Assembly: GCF_964204645.1 (NCBI RefSeq)
Contig: NC_134028.1
Location: 9,591,001 to 9,651,000, forward strand
Direction: 5' to 3'
DNA length: 60,000 nt
Source: Tubulanus polymorphus
Taxonomy: Eukaryota; Nemertea; Palaeonemertea; Tubulaniformes; Tubulanidae
A program made the translations under genes and the position numbers. Under the pieces are notes generated by a model. It was not told the DNA's origin, made no database searches, and saw nothing but the letters and a program-made list of their open reading frames with translations. Shown one piece after another: positions 1 through 12,855 of this stretch (within the stretch, counting starts at the first letter, position 1; each line of letters begins with the position of its first letter).

Positions 1-299
1 GAGAATGATAATTTGGTTTCAATTTCTCTGATGATAGGGTTTAGAAGTAACCCCGAAACTAACTTTTTTCTACATATCCAATGTGGATTCTTATTTGTTA
101 ACTCTACACTGAGGTTAATATCAGTTCACTTTAGTCATCGCAAACAGGGTTTTCTGTCAGTTCGGTAGATTCAGCTATAATTGTTATCCTCGTGATACTT
201 ATCTTTTTTGTGATGCATCTAATATCAAGTACGACAACATTATAATTATGTTGTGCGTTCTTTTGCATGAAATAAATTAACTTGAACTTGAACTTGAAC
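1..299 (+). mobile_element. 3' end of a non-LTR retrotransposon (LINE tail)
   Basis: The stretch ends at about 272-299 with an AATAAA-like signal followed by three direct copies of the hexamer CTTGAA. A polyadenylation signal followed by a short 3' microsatellite is typical of CR1/L2/Jockey-type LINE ends. A comparable tail, AATAAA then TTGAAA repeats, ends the LINE fragment at 39359-39386. No reading frame survives here, so only 3' untranslated sequence would be present, and the 5' limit lies before the window. It could also be a gene 3' end beside a simple repeat. Confidence 0.5.
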
Positions 300-686
300 G
301 ACTACTAGCGTGTTTCAAAGACTTTGCTAGAAACTATCAAAATATAGACATTCATCCTTGGATGTAGATTTTCTGTATGATTTGTCCTTTTAGTTTTAAT
401 TCGCAAAAATTGGTATAAATACCGATCCAAACACCTCCATGAGTACCGAGTACTGAACTTTGATAATCAAACATGTCCTGCCAATTAGACTACACTAATT
501 CTTACGAGACACAATGCTAGATGCTGAAACATATTACAATCTGTCTTGAATTTCTGATACGAAATACACTACTATCGTGTTAAAATGCCAATGTATTGTT
601 CTTGTCGCTCTCATCGTTGTATTGAATATTTCAATGCATACCGGAAGGCTGCCTATATACATATTTTGTAATCACAGTCAAAAGCA

Positions 687-1070
687 AAGTTATAAATCAT
701 TACGCTTTCTATGATTGTGGTGATTTGCAAGGTCATTCACTTGTGCCTATTTTGTTCACGGGGTTATATTGAATGGTGAAACTAGTATTTCCATTTATAT
801 TGGGATCTATGCATATTGTGTTCGTAATGAAATCGATTGAAAAGTTATAGGTAATGTCGCTATCTAGGATTGTAGTGATTTATTGGGTCTTTAGCTTCGA
901 CATAATGTTCACCAGGGGGCATTGAATGACGTCATAATGCTGTATTTCCATTTGTATTGGGATCTATGCATATTTGCATATTACCTTCAATTGCCTAGTT
1001 GAAGTTATGGCATTGATTGTTGCGAGTGTCATGGTCATTTGTATCTGTACATTTTCACGAGGGGGCGATG
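687..1070. repeat. ~157-bp tandem repeat, about 2.5 copies
   Basis: Three related units begin with AAGTTAT at about 687, 842 and 1002 (spacing 155 and 160). Each starts with a segment reading roughly 'cattacgctatctatgattgtggtgattt'-like and the first two carry the shared block TTTCCATTT(A/G)TATTGGGATC followed by TATGCATAT (about 787-818 and 942-972). The third unit is diverged. No coding potential is evident. Confidence 0.65.
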
Positions 1071-4000
1071 CTCAAAATCGTCAGATTGTCGGGCATTTCT
1101 GACCATTTTCCCAAGGGTATGGTTTGCCTTAAATTTTTCCTCATTTAGGACCCCTTCATATCCTATGTGAAGACTTCAGTTATGCAAAAAACTCGTTATC
1201 GTTGCTTTGCAGCTACAATATACTTCATTGTCTCTGAAATGGAAGTTGCCTTGACTATTTCAGGTCGAGTATTTCTAAATTGAGCTGAACCGAAAAAGCA
1301 ATTACATTAGACCATATCAGCGAGACCAAGAGAAAACTGGTCTCACATTGCTGATGATATTATAATGAATATTTTTTTTTTCAAATGCATCAACTCTTAT
1401 TCTAGACATAAACGTGGTGACTGCTTGGGATAATGCGCGATCGGTTGCAAGTGCTTGCAAATGCATGTGTACTTAAGCCAGACGCAGAACCCCTAAATGA
1501 TAATAGTAATAATTGTCGTTTATACTGCGCAAGTATCCTTTAACAGATCAAATGCTCTTTCAGAGAGTTCAATAGTATGCTGCATGGAACAAAATTGTTT
1601 TGAGATGGGTTGGAGGCCAAGTCGAAAGATAAGCATCGGCATATTTGTAACCCATTATTAACTCCAGTATTTTGTGTGTAGAGCAATATCAAGCATATAC
1701 CGAGACCGTGTGCAATAAATTGTAATTGACTCATTGAATTTCATTGTGCATTCAATTACAATTACCCGTATTAAAGCGCAAAGATAGGGACCGTTTAATA
1801 ACTACCCAATAGCCCTTCTAGGCCTCCACACTTGCTGGTTTGAAAACCATCGATCGATATGAAAGATTATCTGGCAGAATATGCAGTTTGAAGCGGGTAC
1901 GGTTTAGAATAACTGTATCTAGAGTCCTCCCCAGTGGAATTAATATTCAACCCAGCGTAAAGGCATGACGTTACATCTGATTTAGTTTTACAGATTAACT
2001 AGACGTTGAACGCCATCAATTTCCATCAAATTGACTTAAATTGGTTCTCTTACGACGAGTTATGATCTTAAGCGTCCTGCTACAAATTATTGCGAAAAAT
2101 TTAATTTTCGAGCCATCGAGATATTTGTTCTTGTCGCAAAATTAATGTGGGATCGACTGAAATCCGGATCCAGCAAAGTTGTATTATCGATTTAGCGCGT
2201 ATGTATCCGAATGAACGAGAATCTCGTCTGCGAATGGTTATTTATGAACAAAAACTGAATCCAAAATCGATATTTGATGCATACTCTTTAAAACGCAGAA
2301 GTAGATGTTAATCTTTTGAACGAATTGTTCTCTCTCGTACGCGGGCCACTCGCGTAGATGAGATGTTACATATTCCTGGAAGTCGAACGAGGCTATAATA
2401 TCAACTCACAGGTGATTGTAGCCATCGCCATGGTAACAGTGTGGTCAAATTGGATAAAGAAACTGCACCACGATAGAAGGCAAATAACAATGTAGGGAGC
2501 AAAAAGGGTGGCTTTAACCTTGGAGTAATCATTCGCTGAATGATTAGGCATACTACTAGAAATTATAATAGATTGTGAGTAAAATGCATCAGTGATAGTC
2601 ATTTCATAGGGGGTAAGCCCCTGAGGGAGGATGCGCCCTGTCGATTTTTGGATATGAAACCTCCAAGGTCATGGTTGTTCTGGCCTCGGGGTCTATAAAG
2701 CTTTTAATCGCATCGCCACGAATACATTGTTAGTACAACCATGATAGTCTATCTTTGGCTGCCCCAAGGAGAGGATGTTTGGGGTCAAAACTTCAAAAAG
2801 GTCAATGTTAAGATCTAAAATCGCCATAATGCGCTTCCCTCCCCAACCAAAATCGGTGACGTCGTCGGTGGGGGAAGCACCCACGATTCATATATTGAGC
2901 CGTCCCTTGTTTCCTCTTGTATCGATTACGTACCTCAATGGATTAATTCATTTACGGGAAAATGTGTACTTGTTATTTCTGGTTGTTTCTACAATTCGAA
3001 AAAAATGAATTCGCTGGTAATCAAGGCAATTCAAGGAAGAAACACAGAATAGGATAGGGCATAATGGATCCCCAGACGCAGTGTTGATGTTACTCAGCTA
3101 GCCGGTGGCAACATCTTGCTCTTCGGTGAGTGAAGTTCCGTTCTAAACAACTTGTGTCAATGGCCTCTGGGGTTACTCGGAAATGCCATTTGTGCCATCA
3201 AAATAACTTGCATTACCTTATCTAATTCACCAAAGTTTCGATACTGGCGATATATACAAGATGGAAGGAATGCAGGGAGTGTTTCAGATGACAGAAAAGC
3301 TCCTAGAAAGAAATGACGCTTTGATGAAGGGTTTTCGAGGGACACACTAAATAATCATAAAATCAAATCGATCAAATAAATAAGTCGTTCCATTTTTCGA
3401 GATAAAAATCCAACTGAGGTAAGTTGTGGAGCACTGCTAGATTCTTAAAACTTGTCAAACTCAGTAAAATTGTGTACGTTTCAATTATAGACGTATTAAC
3501 TATAGCTGGGCCAGTAGGGTGTAACATGAACGAAGAAATGTACAAGTACATAAGTTATAATAATGTCCAAAATGCCGGCATTTTATGATGAAGTAAACAC
3601 CTTATATCTATTTACACTGTATCATAAAACCTGGCAAAATAGCTGTTTACGAGGCGATTAATCGTGGCTTTATTGGGTTGTGGGTAAAATATGGACTCAA
3701 CAGTCATCAACGTGAAACTAATTGGCAGGTATCACTGCAAAAATGTGGTATGTTGAATGTTACACGCAGCTAGAAGAACAGTGACAAAAAGATGCATAAG
3801 CCATGATTTAAGAATTGATAAATACTTGTTCATATATCAAATGGAAATCTAAAAAAGTGTGTTGTAGATGGTATAAGTATAAGGGCCATGATTCTCATAC
3901 AATAAATGAAAAAATCGACGTACATTCTATCAGCAAGTTAGGATGCATCTATTTGTCCACAGCATGCACCGATTCTAGGTTGAGGAGAGCCTTGGAGTAA

Positions 4001-4740
4001 TCATTCTGACTGATTATTCCAAGTCTTAACCCATGCTATAATACCATATTCGCGGACATCCAATCATACATAATGAAAAGTATACTACGCCAGGGTCAAC
4101 GCAGGGTTGTATATTACCATGGAAACATAGCCTTCAATCCCGCATTTTTGTACAGCATGGGCCGTTATATTTCAGTGTGTTGAACAGGATAATCAAGGAA
4201 AATTAAATTTTGCCAAATAGAGAGATTCTACAAATTCCCCGGCTTGAATTGAAAAGGTACCCAGATATAACAGGAGGCTTGTCTATGTAATGTTGCTTTC
4301 ATAGGGTTAAAATACATCGCCATGGTTACCAGTGTTGGGGTGCGATTTAGGTTTCCACCTGATAATTGGTTGAGATTGTATTGCAAGTGGTTTTATGAAC
4401 GGAAAGCATAAAATACCCACGCTCCATGCATGATAAAATAGATAGAATCGTGGCGATTGATGCATGGCTGTAGCGTGGCACGATAAGTGCCAATGGGCGG
4501 AGTTGTGATGGCGGTAAAAACGGAAAGATATTCGGCCAATTCCTCGGATATATATGAAACTTGGAAACTAAGATACATGCCGCGCCGAGAAACTATAGCC
4601 TATAAGGGTATATCAAAATTGATCAAATATTGATCAAGAGAGTCGACCTATGTGTAATGAACTGTTATTTCTGTTCTCCGTAATTTTCAAATCCGATGAT
4701 TCCTCAAAACCCGATACGCAGGACACGGACAGTCTAACAA

Positions 4741-5082
4741 CATCTTCCCCCGGCAGGGATTCGAACCTGATGGCATCGAGATTGCCACGGCACGAAACCC
4801 TGCCATAATCGACCGCATCGTGTGCGCATATACATGCGCAGTTCAGATGATGTGATCTTTAGCCAATCAGAAATCCCGTTTTATTTTAGCCCGGGTTTTC
4901 CCATTTATAGTTCTTACTTGATTTGCCTCAACGATTATACAACGAGCAATCTGATTGGTGCCGCCAGTTTTCGTTCGGAAAGCTGCGCATGTACCTGCGC
5001 ACCCGGTCTACTGATGCAGGGGTTCGTGCCGTGGCTGAGTGTAGCGATGCCATCAGGTTCGAGTCCCTGCAGAGGGAGGATG
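4741..5082. mobile_element. Fold-back element with tRNA-like inverted arms
   Basis: The left arm (4741-4841) and right arm (4983-5082) are reverse complements with scattered mismatches over about 100 bp. Each arm carries a Pol III-type B box (GGTTCGARTCC) and the right arm also carries an A-box-like TGGCTGAGTG; only about 17 bases separate A and B boxes, much less than in a normal tRNA. The spacer contains AGCCCGGGTTTTCC and CTGATTGGTGCCG. A second copy at 24828-25073 has the spacer and only one arm, so the inverted arm may be a gain in this copy or a loss in the other. It could be a SINE with a compressed tRNA-Ser/Leu-like end or a MITE. Confidence 0.7.
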
Positions 5083-5833
5083 GTCTAACAATGGCTTCAA
5101 TCGTCCTGTTAGAGCTACAGTAAGCTTATAGACTTCAAGGTCCAATGAGAACACGACAACTAATTATTGTTGTTAAAAGTTTCCAATAAACGATGATTTT
5201 AGGTCGAGATGATGCGCAATGTCCGTTAAGAAATCCCAAAATAATTTCAGCAAAAGACGGGACGCTCTCGAATAAATGAGCTTATATATATATATTTGGA
5301 GTAACCATTCAGCCATCATACACATATAATCCATCTATTGCTGAAATTATGTTGGAATTTCTTACGAAATGATACTTAGTAGATACATACGATTGGATGC
5401 TCCATTTTGCATACTTTCTTCTGCAACCTGTAATCACCACGACTCGTGAATTCATTTTCAAAAATATCTAACGAAGGGATGAAATACATTCCAAAATCCA
5501 AAATATCAATGAACGGAGGTCATAAAATGAATTCAGGCTCCGTGCAGAGATGAAGAAGGATGGTAGCAACCACCCGAAATATTTCTAATTTCTTTAAGGC
5601 CAAAAGAAGATGCCTTGTTTCTCATGATTTTGAAATCCCGCCCGCATCGGAAAAATCATCGGCAAATTAGCGATAAAAATAAAGTCCGCCCTCCCAAATC
5701 ATAGCTCGAAAATAAATGTTTTCTTCTAAAAATTAAAATCAGCCGCATTAATATGATAAGCATATCGTCATCTTTTTATAATTTCATTTCTCTATGGACG
5801 TATCGAGAAAAGATGATCGTATAAATATCATCG

Positions 5834-5925
5834 GCACCACTGGTGACTCGAACCCATATCAACGGAGTCGGTTACCGTAGACCTATGTCAAATGCCAAGG
5901 TCGCTGTGGAACTACTTCCGGGTTT
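5834..5925 (-). mobile_element. tRNA-like (SINE-head-like) segment
   Basis: On the minus strand the segment contains a B-box-like GGTTCGAGTCA preceded by GGTCTACGGTAACCGACTCC, resembling the 3' half of a tRNA. It does not fold into a complete cloverleaf and has no terminator run directly after it, so it is more likely a SINE head or tRNA relic than a functional gene. Confidence 0.4.
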
Positions 5926-6997
5926 GATATTTCTGGCGTGATTCTCATTTCGAAGCGATTTCATTTATTTTTCGTGCAAATGTGGTGCCAAAAGTTAAAA
6001 AGAAACGACCTCCCGCATCTCAAGAGAATATGACAGACGGATATCGTTATTGTTATAAAAAAAATAAAAAGACACCTCCCGCATCTCCAAAAAAATTCAA
6101 ACAGTTCATTTTCTTTCTACTTTTTTTTCTAAAGTACATAAAAATAAAAACCGCCCGCCCTCGTCATGGTAAAAAAAGAAAAGTGTGATGAGAAACAAGA
6201 CATCTTTTTTGGCCTTGAATAAACTTTTTAGATTCGTTCACACATTGAGGGAATTTTTACTCATCGAGTCTTGTCACGGATGTGATTCTGAACTGATTCA
6301 TCCGTGCAAGGCTTATATTTCCTTGAATGATAACTTTTGATATATCTGAAGGTTATTGCATTTGGTGCATGTACTTTTTGATAATGTTCAATTTTTCATA
6401 AACCATGAAGCAGTGAGTAGAGCGTGAAAGCGCTCAAACAGTGATTCGCCGTATGGTACGGCCTTGAGGACTATTTACACGAACAACAAGAGTAGCTACC
6501 TGCTTCAAATAATCGATTAAAAGTTATTTCTCAGTAACCGTACTAAACTAAAATCTAAATCAGTAGCATATATCTCCGCATATACCGCAAAACGTTGATA
6601 TTCGCGACGATGATAATTATATCCATATACGTACACACACGCGGACAGCACTCAAATAACTTCCATATCGGTAACAAACATCTTATTGTTTAAGTGTCCC
6701 CTGGGCAGTTAGTTAATCGATATTATTGCCTAATGTGTGTGGGATAGTTGTGTCAGTTTATGATACAGTGTGAACTATAGTGACGTGTTAGACACGCGAT
6801 TTATAGCCGCCATTAATTTCTCTGTAAGATTGTCGGTAGCTCTAGGTGTTATCTGTGATACGGTGGACCTAACCATGCGATAAATTAAACACACTATACT
6901 GCATTTTCTATCATTACCACTTGCCGGAATGCAATCGTCAAAATTTGATACATTTTATAAACGTTCTAGTTGCGAACTGTGGCAGCGAAAAATAATG

Positions 6998-7079
6998 TGG
7001 CAGCGGTGGGATTCGAACCCACGCCCATTGCTGGACCGGTGCCTTAAACCGGCGCCTTAGACCGCTCGGCCACGCTACC
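6998..7079 (-). tRNA. tRNA-Leu (anticodon AAG)
   Basis: The minus strand reads as a complete type II tRNA of 82 nt without intron. The acceptor stem is GGTAGCG paired with CGCTGCC, with A as discriminator base. The D arm contains GGCCGAGCGGTCTAAGGC (the A box). The anticodon stem CCGGT/ACCGG encloses loop TTAAGGC, giving anticodon AAG. A long variable arm follows, as required for leucine tRNA, then the T arm with GGGTTCGAATCCC (the B box). A TTTTT run 5-10 nt past the 3' end (plus 6988-6992) fits Pol III termination. All stems pair, so I expect it to be functional. Confidence 0.95.
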
Positions 7080-10053
7080 AACTGATTTCTATCGTTCCAG
7101 GTTAAACCACCAGGCTGTATACAGATATCCATATCTTTTATGGCCTACAACACGATATCAGGCTGATAAACGCCTTGCTTAGAGTCTAGTCATTTCGGCT
7201 CATAATTCATGCACATTGGCGATCAGGTTTTACCGTGCAGTGTAACTGGTCTAGTTTCAATATCGTATTCAAAGTAATGGGAATGTTATCATTTTGGGAA
7301 TGTTATCATTACCGCGGCACCAACTGATGTAAAACTAACCGCTGTAGATTTAGGACCTAAAATGAGCGATGACGGGTCATGAGGAAACCAAAATTTGTAA
7401 TAGGCCGCGATAGGCCCTGATTGTCTCAAAACGAATACTGCTGAAAAGCAGCAAAACGGGTTTTCTGTTTACGGGAGCTCCTCCTCGCATTTGAATTGAA
7501 AGATTCAGACCTGATAGGATGACTTTCGTGCAATCAATAAGATCGAGAGTACCTTCATCACAAGGGACATATCTTAACTGCGAGGCTGTGTGTATATAGG
7601 TATTTGGCTTTCTTTGATGATGTTTTTGATTTCGCAAAAATGAATCTCACGCTAACAAGAATAATCAGGTGCCCAATTCTGAATATCTTTTGATACATTT
7701 ACGAAAGGTCTCGATTGGACATTCGTGAAATACACGTAGGCTTCATTTAAGGCGTTTCTTTGGCAAGTTTTGTCTACCATTGTTATTCGATGCATTGGAT
7801 TTTCTGATGCGTTGTCCAATGACCCGATGTATCCCCCGTGAGAAACCCCGTTAAACAACAAATAATGGATGGTATCCACATTTCCGTGTGATGACATCGG
7901 AATGAAGTTTTCCATTCTAAAAGTGGAAGTTTATTGTTCTGTTGATTTTGTGTATGATAACCTATTCATAGATATTTCGGTGTATTTTCCTCATCACGAT
8001 AAATTGATTTCATTATTTCTTGAAATATATTTAGCGATTTTAGGTGTCAATTAAGTGCGATTCCGGGGTCCCGTTGGACGATGATTTGCTCCTTGAATCT
8101 TAAATTTTTGTTTTTGAAAAATACGTAATAAATAATCTATATCCATGATTCAGTAATACCAATGTAAGTACTGGGGTTGCTGGAGTGACCGAAATATGCT
8201 TTTGGGGATCTGCTCGAAAACAGGAATTCCAAAGTACTGTATATTATATGTATGGATATTTCTCTTCACCATGCCCACTTTGATGAAATTCTTTGCAATC
8301 CGACAATCTCAATATTCACCATCCCATGGAAACATGAATGTGCTCGAAACTTACCACAATCATAGAACTTGCCATGAGCTACAATTTTGCAATTGATTGC
8401 GATTGCAACATACGCACCGATAAAGATGAAAAAATGAATATGTATATAATTTGATATTCAACTCTCCTTTTTGGAGAGAACAAAAATACTGGTTCACCCC
8501 AATTCCATGTACTGAGATGAATCTATGACAATGTTAACAATTAAAAAATGCCAAGACTAATTACGTAAAAATTGACTGATTGAAAATATGTTCTGACACG
8601 TTTTAGATCCCTGAAAGCAAATGTACAAAAAGTACAATTTGACGAAAACAATGGCAGATTTGTCTAGGGTTGAAGCATGTCTAAAACGAGTAAATTATCA
8701 AGACAGCCCGTTGAAGGGTGTCAAAGACTTCCCAAATTAACTCGATTCGGTCTGCGGACGGACGAAAAGTGAAAGCAATAGCTTGTTGGGACTTAAAAGT
8801 CGCGAGAGGCTAAAATCATGGAACCTAAATTCTGGTCGTGGACTACTATTTATTTCCGAATGAATGCATGACGTGATGTTAGCTATGGTATATTACACAA
8901 TGCCGTTGCTGCTTTTGGTAAACCGATATATTGCTCTTACGAAGTTGTTCGTGAAATATCCGATCAAAGAACTGTGTGGAGGTGTGGTTCCCAGATGAAC
9001 CACCCGAAGATCCGGTTACTGAATATCATTCGTATGAAATTTGACTGCATGGTCTCGGATGGATCAGTTGTTTTGATGGAAATTTTTTACTTTCCCTGCC
9101 TGGTTGTATAGACTTGGATGGATCAGTTGTTTTGATGGAGTGATGAACCATGTCGAGTATGTAGCTAGCGCGCACTAGAGGTCTAATCAATATCTCTGAA
9201 TACTAGTAAATTATACATCGAATCAGGGTGTATTTTACTCGTGTTGGTCGCCTAGCTATGAAAAGACTTAAATGAGGAGAGATCACATGATCATGCGTGG
9301 TTCGACAAGAATGAGACATTTTTCAATTTGCAGCGCAGCGATCTCTGTCAGAATTCTTGTGCAGAGAATAATTAAACTGCAGCTCAGTTTTCATAAAATA
9401 ACACGTTGAGATTTGAATATTTTATGACGTATCACGAACTAAAATCTCGTTTAGTTCAGTTTAAACTAGAATTTACTGCATCAGATCTCGTTAGCGATGA
9501 AACACGTGATAAATCGTTATTCAAGCTTTGCATGTCTGGAGATGCAATCATGTTTTTTTTTTTTTAGGCGACCGGGGTTCTACCAGATATTTAGCCCTAC
9601 TCAAAATCTACCTGAGATTCTGGCATAGTTGCAGTTAATGTCAGGGTCTCCGAAACTAATGTTGATTCGTACTTTAAAATTTCCTTCGAATTAGCATTTC
9701 TGAACAAACATTTTTCGTAGACTTTGCGGATCAGACCCCGCGTCTGACTGTTTGGAATCGGATGATTTAGTCTAACTAGACTGAGGAATCAGCCACGGCG
9801 ATTGAACTGATTTATTCAAATTATCTAGATTCGTGGCATTGAATTGCCTCACTATATCAAACATCAAAAATTCAAAGGGCCATTCGGTCAAATCATAAAT
9901 ATCGAAAATATACGTCACAGATCGTGTGGGGAATTTACTAATATTATTCAAAATCACTTAGCGGACCATGTGTAGAATCCGGTTAAAGTTCCATGAGGAC
10001 GAATCAAATATAAATAACCACCCATACTACAGACTATATCCACAGTTGACTGG

Positions 10054-10234
10054 GGCGGGCGCAGGAAAACCCTGTTAGCCTAAACGCGGCTAGTGGCTTA
10101 TCCTCGGTTAGGCTAACCGGATTGAAATAAGAGGCCAAACGAAGGCAATGGTTATCTAACAGCGTTTTCCTGCACCCATTAATGCCACAGTTCACTGGGC
10201 ACGGTTAGCACTAACAGGGTTTCCTGCACCCGCC
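10054..10234. mobile_element. MITE with ~24-bp terminal inverted repeats
   Basis: The left end GGCGGGCGCAGGAAAACCCTGTTAG (from 10054) is mirrored by the right end CTAACAGGGTTTCCTGCACCCGCC (to 10234). The interior holds a related copy of the right end (TTTTCCTGCACCC near 10166) and GGTTAGGCTAACC, itself palindromic. There is no coding capacity. I could not identify a clean target duplication, though GTTGACTGG occurs close to both outer edges. Confidence 0.75.
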
Positions 10235-10254
10235 ACGTGTTGACTGGATGCCTG

Positions 10255-10520
10255 GACGATGGTAGTGATTACGGATTTGGTGGTGATGGTGATTCTGGAG
10301 GTGATAGTGATGCCGGAGAAGGTGCGGATGGTGGAGACGGTAGTGATGATGGTAGTTATGCTGGAAGTGGTGCTGGAGGTGTTGGCGATGGTGGAGATGG
10401 GATGATGGTAATGTCATCCAGTCGAACAGTTATCCAGTCGTCCTGTAGTCCAATAATCCGGTCGTTCAGTCGACCAGTCATCCGATCATCCAGTTGACCA
10501 GTCGCCCAGTCGTCCGGTAT
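10255..10520. repeat. Imperfect triplet repeat and 10-bp minisatellite
   Basis: From 10255 to about 10405 the plus strand is an imperfect run of GGT, GAT and GGA triplets. From 10420 to 10520 degenerate copies of CAGTCG(A/T)CCAGTCATCC follow, with a period near 10 bp. The resulting Gly/Asp-rich frame on plus and His-rich frame on minus are products of the repeat. Confidence 0.7.
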
Positions 10521-12655
10521 ACCATGTCACCTGTGTACAGTCGGTGGGTCTTCGAATCACGTCTAATTGAAGAACCAAATCACTAACGTATGGAATATGT
10601 TGATACCCTTGCGCGATTACCCCGTATTCCACACGTGTGGGACATCGTGAGCTTCGCTACTATCGCTTAGCAGCTTCATCAGGTTAATGAGTGACTCAAT
10701 TGAGAAACAACATGAGTTATAGTGAGTGACGCTACGAATACTGAGTAAGAGGGTAACGAATAAATTATGGGCGACTAGATAATCAATTATGAGTGACTGG
10801 ATGAATAATTACAGTACGATAGTTGTCATATACAATAATTGGCATATAAATGATACGTAAGTGAGGCTACTAAGTTTAAGCTTTAGTATAATCTAGAGTT
10901 AAACAAAACCGATATTGAAATATAAACTGGTAATCTTTTATACTAAAGAAGTCAACTCAGCGCTGGAGTTGATGCAACCGTCATGTCTGACTCATTTCAA
11001 ATTGAAGGTAATTCCATTCGTACTGAAACAGTAAATCGACTGCTCGTATGATAAAAGAAAGGAAACCGTGTCGCAATGTTTATGGAAGCAAACCCATAAA
11101 ACAGTATAGAATCTATTATGAAAGATTCAAAGCGCCTGGTAGTACATCGTTTCTATGCATAATATCTATTGTTAAAGTTGGATACGGCGCTTCTAGTTTG
11201 TATTATGTTTACGATAAACCAACGGGGAAACGTACGGGATGCGACGGCCAATATTGAGTGTATCTCATGGGATCGCGGTTGTTTAAACCTACGAGCAATT
11301 TTCAAACCGAGCAGTGTTGGCAGTTTGTGTTTACTGCGAAAATATCACAGACAAGATACGCATACACGGCTAATCAACCAAAAACTCGATTCTGTCAAGA
11401 TTATACACGATTAGTAGTAGATGGATTTTTCAGACACGAGTTAAAAATCTTCCGATACATATCCGCAACACGTCCTTGGAATTATAGGCTCATCATGTTT
11501 ACAGTGACTGACAGGCTTGACCATTGGAGAGTCACAATTAATATCACAGGTCCAGATTCCCTGGACAAAAATCGTAGAAAAAAAGCCCTCGTTAAACGTA
11601 GTCCGTGCGGAAGATCTATATGCGGGAAAAATAATTGTTGTTTTTTTAGGAGGAATTACCGGTTAGCCAACTCCGCCACCTGGCGAGTCGGCTGACTGAA
11701 AGAGGTGTCTATTTCCCTATGATCAATCCTATTTAAGATCTTTCGATGGGATTACAACAACTTAAGGAAATATCGAGTTATATGAATCTTAATCTTGTTT
11801 GACAAATTATTTGAAAGCAAATCAACTTCGATGAGCACTTGGTTGTTAGAAGCAGAAAGTCAAGAATGCGACATCTAGCGGGTAGCACGTTTGAAGCTTC
11901 GTATGGCGATGCAATGCTCTGACCTAATTGGGCGCAATTTTCGTACCGTTTGAAAAACTTGGCCCAGGTCGTGGCCAATAATTGGGACCAATATGTTCAA
12001 CGAAATCAAAATACGTGTACGTATATTAAATCTAGCCGTTTTGCTCTAACTGGACAATTTATTGAATCGAATAAATTGGAAGACAGAAAATGTAACTTGA
12101 GTCTTTCCAAAAAAGTAGTTGCAAAATTCATCAAGGAGATTCATTGCCTTTCCTAGTTGACCGGTAACGTAGTAAGGTGTTTCTGATGGGTGAGCGGAGA
12201 GTATTGATAGAATGAACAAATACAATGGTACAACTCGCTGCAGATTGACTTTGTACGAAAGAGAAGCCGTTAGATATAATTATTTTGCTATTTTATAGGA
12301 AATCAACAACTGCCCAACGTGTCAAATGACTGTGTGCACAGACGGATATGGCGTAAGCTACATAGGCTGTGGATTATACTAGAGTAGAGACCCCGCTGAG
12401 GCGGGATCCACAACTTTACCTTGTGTTCGCACTTTTGCCACGCAAAGACTTTAAAAACATGATATTGCTGTTACACTTAATAACGAATTTTGTACCATCC
12501 GACTTGGTCCATCTCGACCAACTCGGATATTTCCACTTTCTTAAACAATCTCATTGAGCAGGTTAACTTGTCTTAACTAAATCTATCAAGTTCGAAGTGC
12601 ATGCGTTTATTGAAGGCTATCTTTGTATAAGCATAGAATTAGTGTAGTTCATCAC

Positions 12656-12855
12656 CTTGGAAACCAATTTACTGAAAACTGCATCCGTTTCCATGGAAAC
12701 TGATATTGTTTTTGAAGGCCCAATTAAACGTTCTAATAGCGCCATGTTTGTTTTTGTAGTATCTGATGAACGGAACATATTTGCTAGAATACTTTTAATA
12801 GGCTTACTGTGGTAGTGCCCGATTAAAACATGGTTATCTATGGGCCTATTATCAC
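12656..12855 (-). CDS. Possible orphan exon, unknown product
   Basis: On the minus strand an open frame is bounded by an acceptor-like CTTTCAG (at 12856) and a donor-like AAG|GTGATG (at 12655). The 66 codons it encloses have a balanced amino-acid composition, including GHYHSKPIKSIL and ALLERLIGPSKTISVSME. I do not recognise the family. No neighbouring exon was found. It may be a real exon of an unidentified gene, a transposon remnant, or chance. Confidence 0.22.

Larger units (their letters stand above)
300..6997. other. Gene-poor stretch with repeats only
   Basis: I see no supportable coding exon here; open frames are short, lack family signatures and have no convincing splice context. Recognisable structure consists of the ~157-bp tandem array near 687-1070, the tRNA-like fold-back element at 4741-5082 and a tRNA-like segment near 5834-5925. 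Short related pieces containing TTGGAGTAATCATTC occur near 2520 and 3994, the second with a small hairpin. A polyadenine/polypyrimidine-rich patch lies at 5980-6190. Confidence 0.6.
7080..12655. other. Intergenic stretch, mostly unassigned
   Basis: No gene recognised. Small duplications are visible: GGGAATGTTATCATT twice near 7280-7312, and GGATGGATCAGTTGTTTTGATGG twice near 9057 and 9117. A MITE lies at 10054-10234, followed by Gly/Asp-type GGT/GAT triplet-rich DNA (10255-10405) and a degenerate CAGTCGWCCAGTC minisatellite (10420-10520). A 145-codon open frame at 11258-11695 on the plus strand is the longest here; it is Arg/Cys-rich at its end, matches no family I know and has no supporting signals, so I do not call it a gene. 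Confidence 0.5.

Noticed and set aside
10211-10497. Gly/Asp-rich (plus) and His-rich (minus) frames
   Set aside because: Both arise from GGT/GAT triplet-rich low-complexity DNA; no start context, splice sites or conserved domain.
11258-11695. 145-codon plus-strand frame
   Set aside because: Arg- and Cys-rich at the end but no recognisable domain, no convincing splice signals and overlapping frames of similar length; kept only as a note.
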